Assembly (NCBI GenBank): GCA_003255065.1
Contig: QAOA01002502.1
Coordinates: 96,127-160,126 of the forward strand
Direction: 5' to 3'
From: Cercis canadensis
Lineage: Eukaryota; Streptophyta; Magnoliopsida; Fabales; Fabaceae
Length of the DNA stretch: 64,000 bases
A program made the translations under genes and the position numbers. Numbering within the stretch: position 1 is the first letter of the stretch; each line of letters begins with the position of its first letter. The notes under the pieces are model-generated. The model had not been told where the DNA came from. It did not search any database and saw only the letters and a list, made by a program, of their open reading frames with translations. Positions 60,417 through 64,000 of the stretch are shown one piece after another.

Positions 60417-61990
60417 ATAGTCTCTCACAAGATAAAGATATGCTCTCAAATCCTTCAAGTGGTGTTTCTCTCCAATTCATCTTATCAAAATCATATTACC
60501 ATAAACTTGTTCATCTTCTTAATCTTCATTTCCTATGTCACATGCACAACACAAATCAAAATGACTTTTATAAGGGTTGTAATGACCAAAGGAAAAAGAA
60601 TTACAATAATATATAAAAAAAAAAGGTTAAAACACCCAAGGAATCACAAGAGCATTGATTGTGGATAAATTCAAACAACTTATGCATCTTGACTTGGGCT
60701 TCAATTCATTCTTACTTTTTCTAAAATAACTTATTCTTTTTCTCTTTTTTTTTTATATTTTTTTTTCATTTTCGTTTTTTTCAATTTTTTTTTTTTGTTA
60801 GACTTAACCAATTAGCCACAACTTAATGCAACTTTGTAAGAATTCACTTTTCTTTTTTTATGATTCAATGCAATGCTCTTCAATTCCTAAAGATTGGGTA
60901 AGAACATGGTTTTACACATAGGCTTGTAATGAACTACACATGAAGAAAATGTTAATTAGGCTCAAAAAGGGGTTAATCAATGGATAACATCAAAGAAAAA
61001 AAATGTCTTAATCACTTCTATGCATGCATATGCAATTGTAGCCTCAATTAAAAATTAGAACAAATTCTAGAGTGACAACTTTGATAGGTGAATACACAAA
61101 AGAAAGAACATGATCAATGATATGGCTCAACTCCTCACGGCTACAAGAATACCAAAATCAATTCATCCAAATCAACTTTGTTGTCATATCACTTAAATTC
61201 AAGAAGCAAGATAATTATCCAATTATATTGTAGCAACTTAGAACCTAAATTGCTTAAAACTATACTCTTCATTTAATTGGAAGGAACCAAAAATAATTTA
61301 ATTTTTTTTTACCTAGATTAAATAAAATAGCAGGAAATTAAATAGAAAATTGCAGCAAAATAGAGAACATAATTAACTAATCCATCCTCAACACTTAAAT
61401 TTTGTATTGTCCTCAATGCAAAACACATTGTGGATAGTAAATGTAGGACAATGAAATTAAAAGAGAAGAAAAAAGAGACAAAATGTGAATTTAGGTCTCA
61501 TAAATGACATCATACAAATGCTTCTTCTCCACAATTTGCTCTTGAAAACCCTCATAAAAAGGCTTAAGCCGATGTCCGTTCACTGTAAAGGTCTTGTTAG
61601 TTGCCTCATTTTTTTATCTCAACTACACTATAAAGAAAAACATAAGTAACCATAAAAGGACCTATTCATCTAGAACATAACTTACCGGGTATTAGTTTGA
61701 GACGGGAGTTGTAGAACAACACTTTTTGGTCAATGTAAAACTCTTTCCTCACCAGCATCTTATCATGCACAACCTTGGTTTTCTCTTTATAGATATGAGA
61801 GTTCTCATAAGCTTCCAATCAGATTTCTTCAAGTTCTTGAAGTTGGAGCTTCCTTTGGAATTCGGCTTGGGCTAAGTCAATATTGCATTGTTTCACTGCC
61901 TAATATGTCTTATGCTTTATTTCCACTGGAAGGTGACATACTTTGCCAAAAACTATCCTATAAGGTGACATACCTATAGGGGTCTAATAG
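60417..61990 (-). repeat. X': second copy of the D segment
   Basis: Near-identical to 52,481-54,052 and continuous at its right end with the pol region of D, so it is the copy in the original context on that side. Confidence 0.92.
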
Positions 61991-64000
61991 GTAGTCCTAT
62001 GAGCCCACAATGCATCATCTAAACGCATGCTCCAATTTTTTTATGTTTGGTTGGATTGTTTTCTCTAGAATCTGCTTTAACTCCCTATTTGACACATTGG
62101 CTTGACCATTGTTTGTGGATGATAAAGAGTCGACACCTTATGCACCACACCATATTTTCTCAACAGAGCCTCCATATGCCTATTGCAGAAGTGAGAGCAT
62201 TGGTCATTAATGATTGCTCTTGGAATGCCAAACCTACAGAAAATGTAAGTGCTGACAAAATCTAAGACAACACAAGAATCATCAGTCCGAGTGGCTTTGG
62301 CCTCTACTCATTTAGAAACATAATCTACAACTAAAAGAATGTACACAAAACCAAAAGAATTAGGAAAATGATCCATAAAATTAATATCCCAAAACATCAA
62401 ATATCTCACAAAACAGTAAAGTCTGTTGAGGCATCTCATTCCTACGGGAAATATTGCTTGTCCGTTGGCATTGTGCACAATGCTTACAAAAATTGTATGC
62501 ATCATGAAACAAAGTAGGCTAATATAATCCAGAGTCAAACTTTTGTAGCAATGCGTTGAGGACCAAAATGACCGTCACATGCAGAGGTATGGTAGAATTG
62601 CAAGATAGACTCAAACTCATGTTCAGACACACACCGCCTAATGACTTAGTCACTTCACAATCTTCAAAGATAAGGATTATCCTACACATAATGCTTAGCT
62701 TCACTTTTAAACTTATCTACTTGATGCTTCTTAAAATACACAGGTAACTTAAATGCAACTAAGTAATTCACCAAATCAGCATATCAAGGATCCTTATCTT
62801 GCAGAAAGTCTCTTTAATGGGGAGGTGGTTCATGGCTAGTAGAATCCGGCTTAAATGATCCGCTACTAAGTTCTCTGCTCCGCTTTTATCTGTAATCTCA
62901 ATGTCAAATTCTTGCAAGAGCAGCATCCACTTAATGAGCCTAGCCTTCCCTTTTGGCTTTTTAAGCAAGTACTTTAAAGCTGCATGGTCAAAAAAGGCAA
63001 TCACTTTAGAACCAAGTAAATAAGTACAAAATTTATCTAAAGCAAAAACAATAGCTAAAAGCTCTTTCTCAGTGGTAGTATAATTAGCTTGGGCATCATT
63101 CAAAGTGCGAGAGACATAGGAGATCACATGTGATAGCTTGTCCACTTTCTGTGAAAAGACAGCACCTACTGCACAATTTGAAGCCTCACACATCAGCTCA
63201 AAATGAAACTTCCAATTAGGTGGTTGGATGATGGGAGGGGAGGTAAGACTCTGCTTCAACTAATCAAAGGTTGCTTTGCACTGCTTATCAAAATCGAACT
63301 CCACTTCCTTTTGGAGAAGTTTAGACAATGGGAGAGCAATTTTGGTGAAATCCTTGATGAATCGTCTATAGAACCTTGCATGACCAAGAAAAGAACGCAC
63401 AGTTCTCATACAAGTGGGGTAGGGTAAAAATGCAATAACATTAATCCTAACCTTATCCACTTCAATTCTCTTGCTAGAAACTACATGCCCTAAGACTATG
63501 TTTTGTTCTACTATGAAATGACATTTCTCAAAATTAAGAAGAAGGTTAGTCTTAATGCACCTATCAAGCACTTTAGCAAGGTTGTCCAAACATTCATCAA
63601 AGGAGGAGCCATAAACAGTAAAATCATCCATAAATACCTCAATGCAGTGTTCTAAGAAATTAGAAAAAATATTTACCATACACTGCTAGAATGTACATAA
63701 GGCATTACAAATGGATAGGTGAAAGTAGTCTTCTCCTGATCCTTTAGAGCTATGTGAATCTGAAAGTAGCCTGAGAAACCATTTAGGAACCAATAATGGG
63801 ACATCCCTGCTAACCTCTCTAGCATTTGATCAATGAATATCCAAGGGAAATGATCCTTCCTAGTTGTTTGGTTAAGTTTTTTTGTAATCAATGCAGACTC
63901 GCTAACTGTTCTGCATTCTAGTGGGAATCAACTCATTCTTCTCATTGGCTACTACAATTATGTCAGTCTTCTTGGTAACCACTTATGTTGGACTCACTCA

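Larger units (their letters stand above)
39809..64000 (-). mobile_element. Element D: old Ty3/gypsy (Athila/Tat-like) element, host of E1 and E2
   Basis: Minus-strand element whose 3' LTR is 39,809-41,043. A purine-rich tract lies next to the LTR (reverse complement TTAAGTGTGGAGGAATT), followed by non-coding DNA (41,059-41,824, with a MITE) that is cut by E1 and resumes at 60,417. The pol region (about 61,490-64,000) reads leftward: integrase tail and core (61,490-62,700), RNase H (62,770-63,260, with LADHLSRI-type end) and reverse transcriptase (63,260 to the edge, F-M-D-D). It runs off the window. It is broken at about ten or more points. More decayed than E1, and older than the E1 and E2 it contains. 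Confidence 0.8.

Noticed and set aside
1-64000. CRISPR arrays, rRNA, tRNA or satellite arrays
   Set aside because: None seen by eye; the tandem repeats present have two units only, and the primer-binding sites are retroelement parts, not tRNA genes.

Overview
The window looks like heterochromatic, repeat-packed nuclear DNA of a flowering plant, most likely a eudicot. It is AT-rich. It holds fragments of plant gene families (a cytochrome b6f Rieske protein with an intron, a PLS-type PPR protein, a GASA/snakin peptide, an RPA70-like protein) and nested plant-type Ty3/gypsy, Ty1/copia, hAT, CACTA and MITE elements. I find no intact host gene, rRNA, tRNA or CRISPR array in 64 kb. The species cannot be named from the sequence alone.

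Layout. 1-3.0 kb: two hAT transposase remnants in opposite orientation; the second is interrupted by a collapsed LTR with a perfect TSD. 3.7-4.8 kb: inverted copy of a leader module that recurs at 12 and 19 kb. 5.8-11.6 kb: old minus-strand Ty3/gypsy element (F). 11.6-13.4 kb: repeat-family copy with a B3-like remnant, split by a 3.6 kb solo LTR (13,357-16,991). 17-19.3 kb: degenerate repeats. 19.3-25.9 kb: leader module plus a decayed RPA70-like gene, interrupted by a retroelement piece. 26-29 kb: copia gag scrap and a 0.67 kb duplication across a single N. 29.3-31.3 kb: LTR-like DNA, itself the target of a 4.1 kb CACTA element (31,302-35,400) carrying fragments of at least three unrelated host genes. 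35.5-39.8 kb: LTR-like DNA and a chromovirus scrap split by an LTR that runs into an N gap.

39.8-64 kb: one old minus-strand Ty3/gypsy element (D) runs off the right edge. It holds a palindromic MITE (41,225-41,772), a full-structure Athila/Tat-like element E1 (41,825-52,480) and a shorter non-autonomous relative E2 (54,053-60,416). A 1.57 kb piece of D lies between E1 and E2 and again after E2, and the last LTR is a mosaic. This fits unequal recombination between LTRs, or an assembly join of two haplotypes.

The two most interesting signals are the gene-capturing CACTA element (3-bp TSD, subterminal repeat arrays, three recognisable captured genes) and the E1/X/E2/X' recombinant array, in which E2 carries an amplified cysteine-rich module. 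Three single-N positions (2,544; 19,740; 27,387) each sit at a repeated sequence and look like contig joins, so nearby duplications need care. Identity statements are by-eye estimates.
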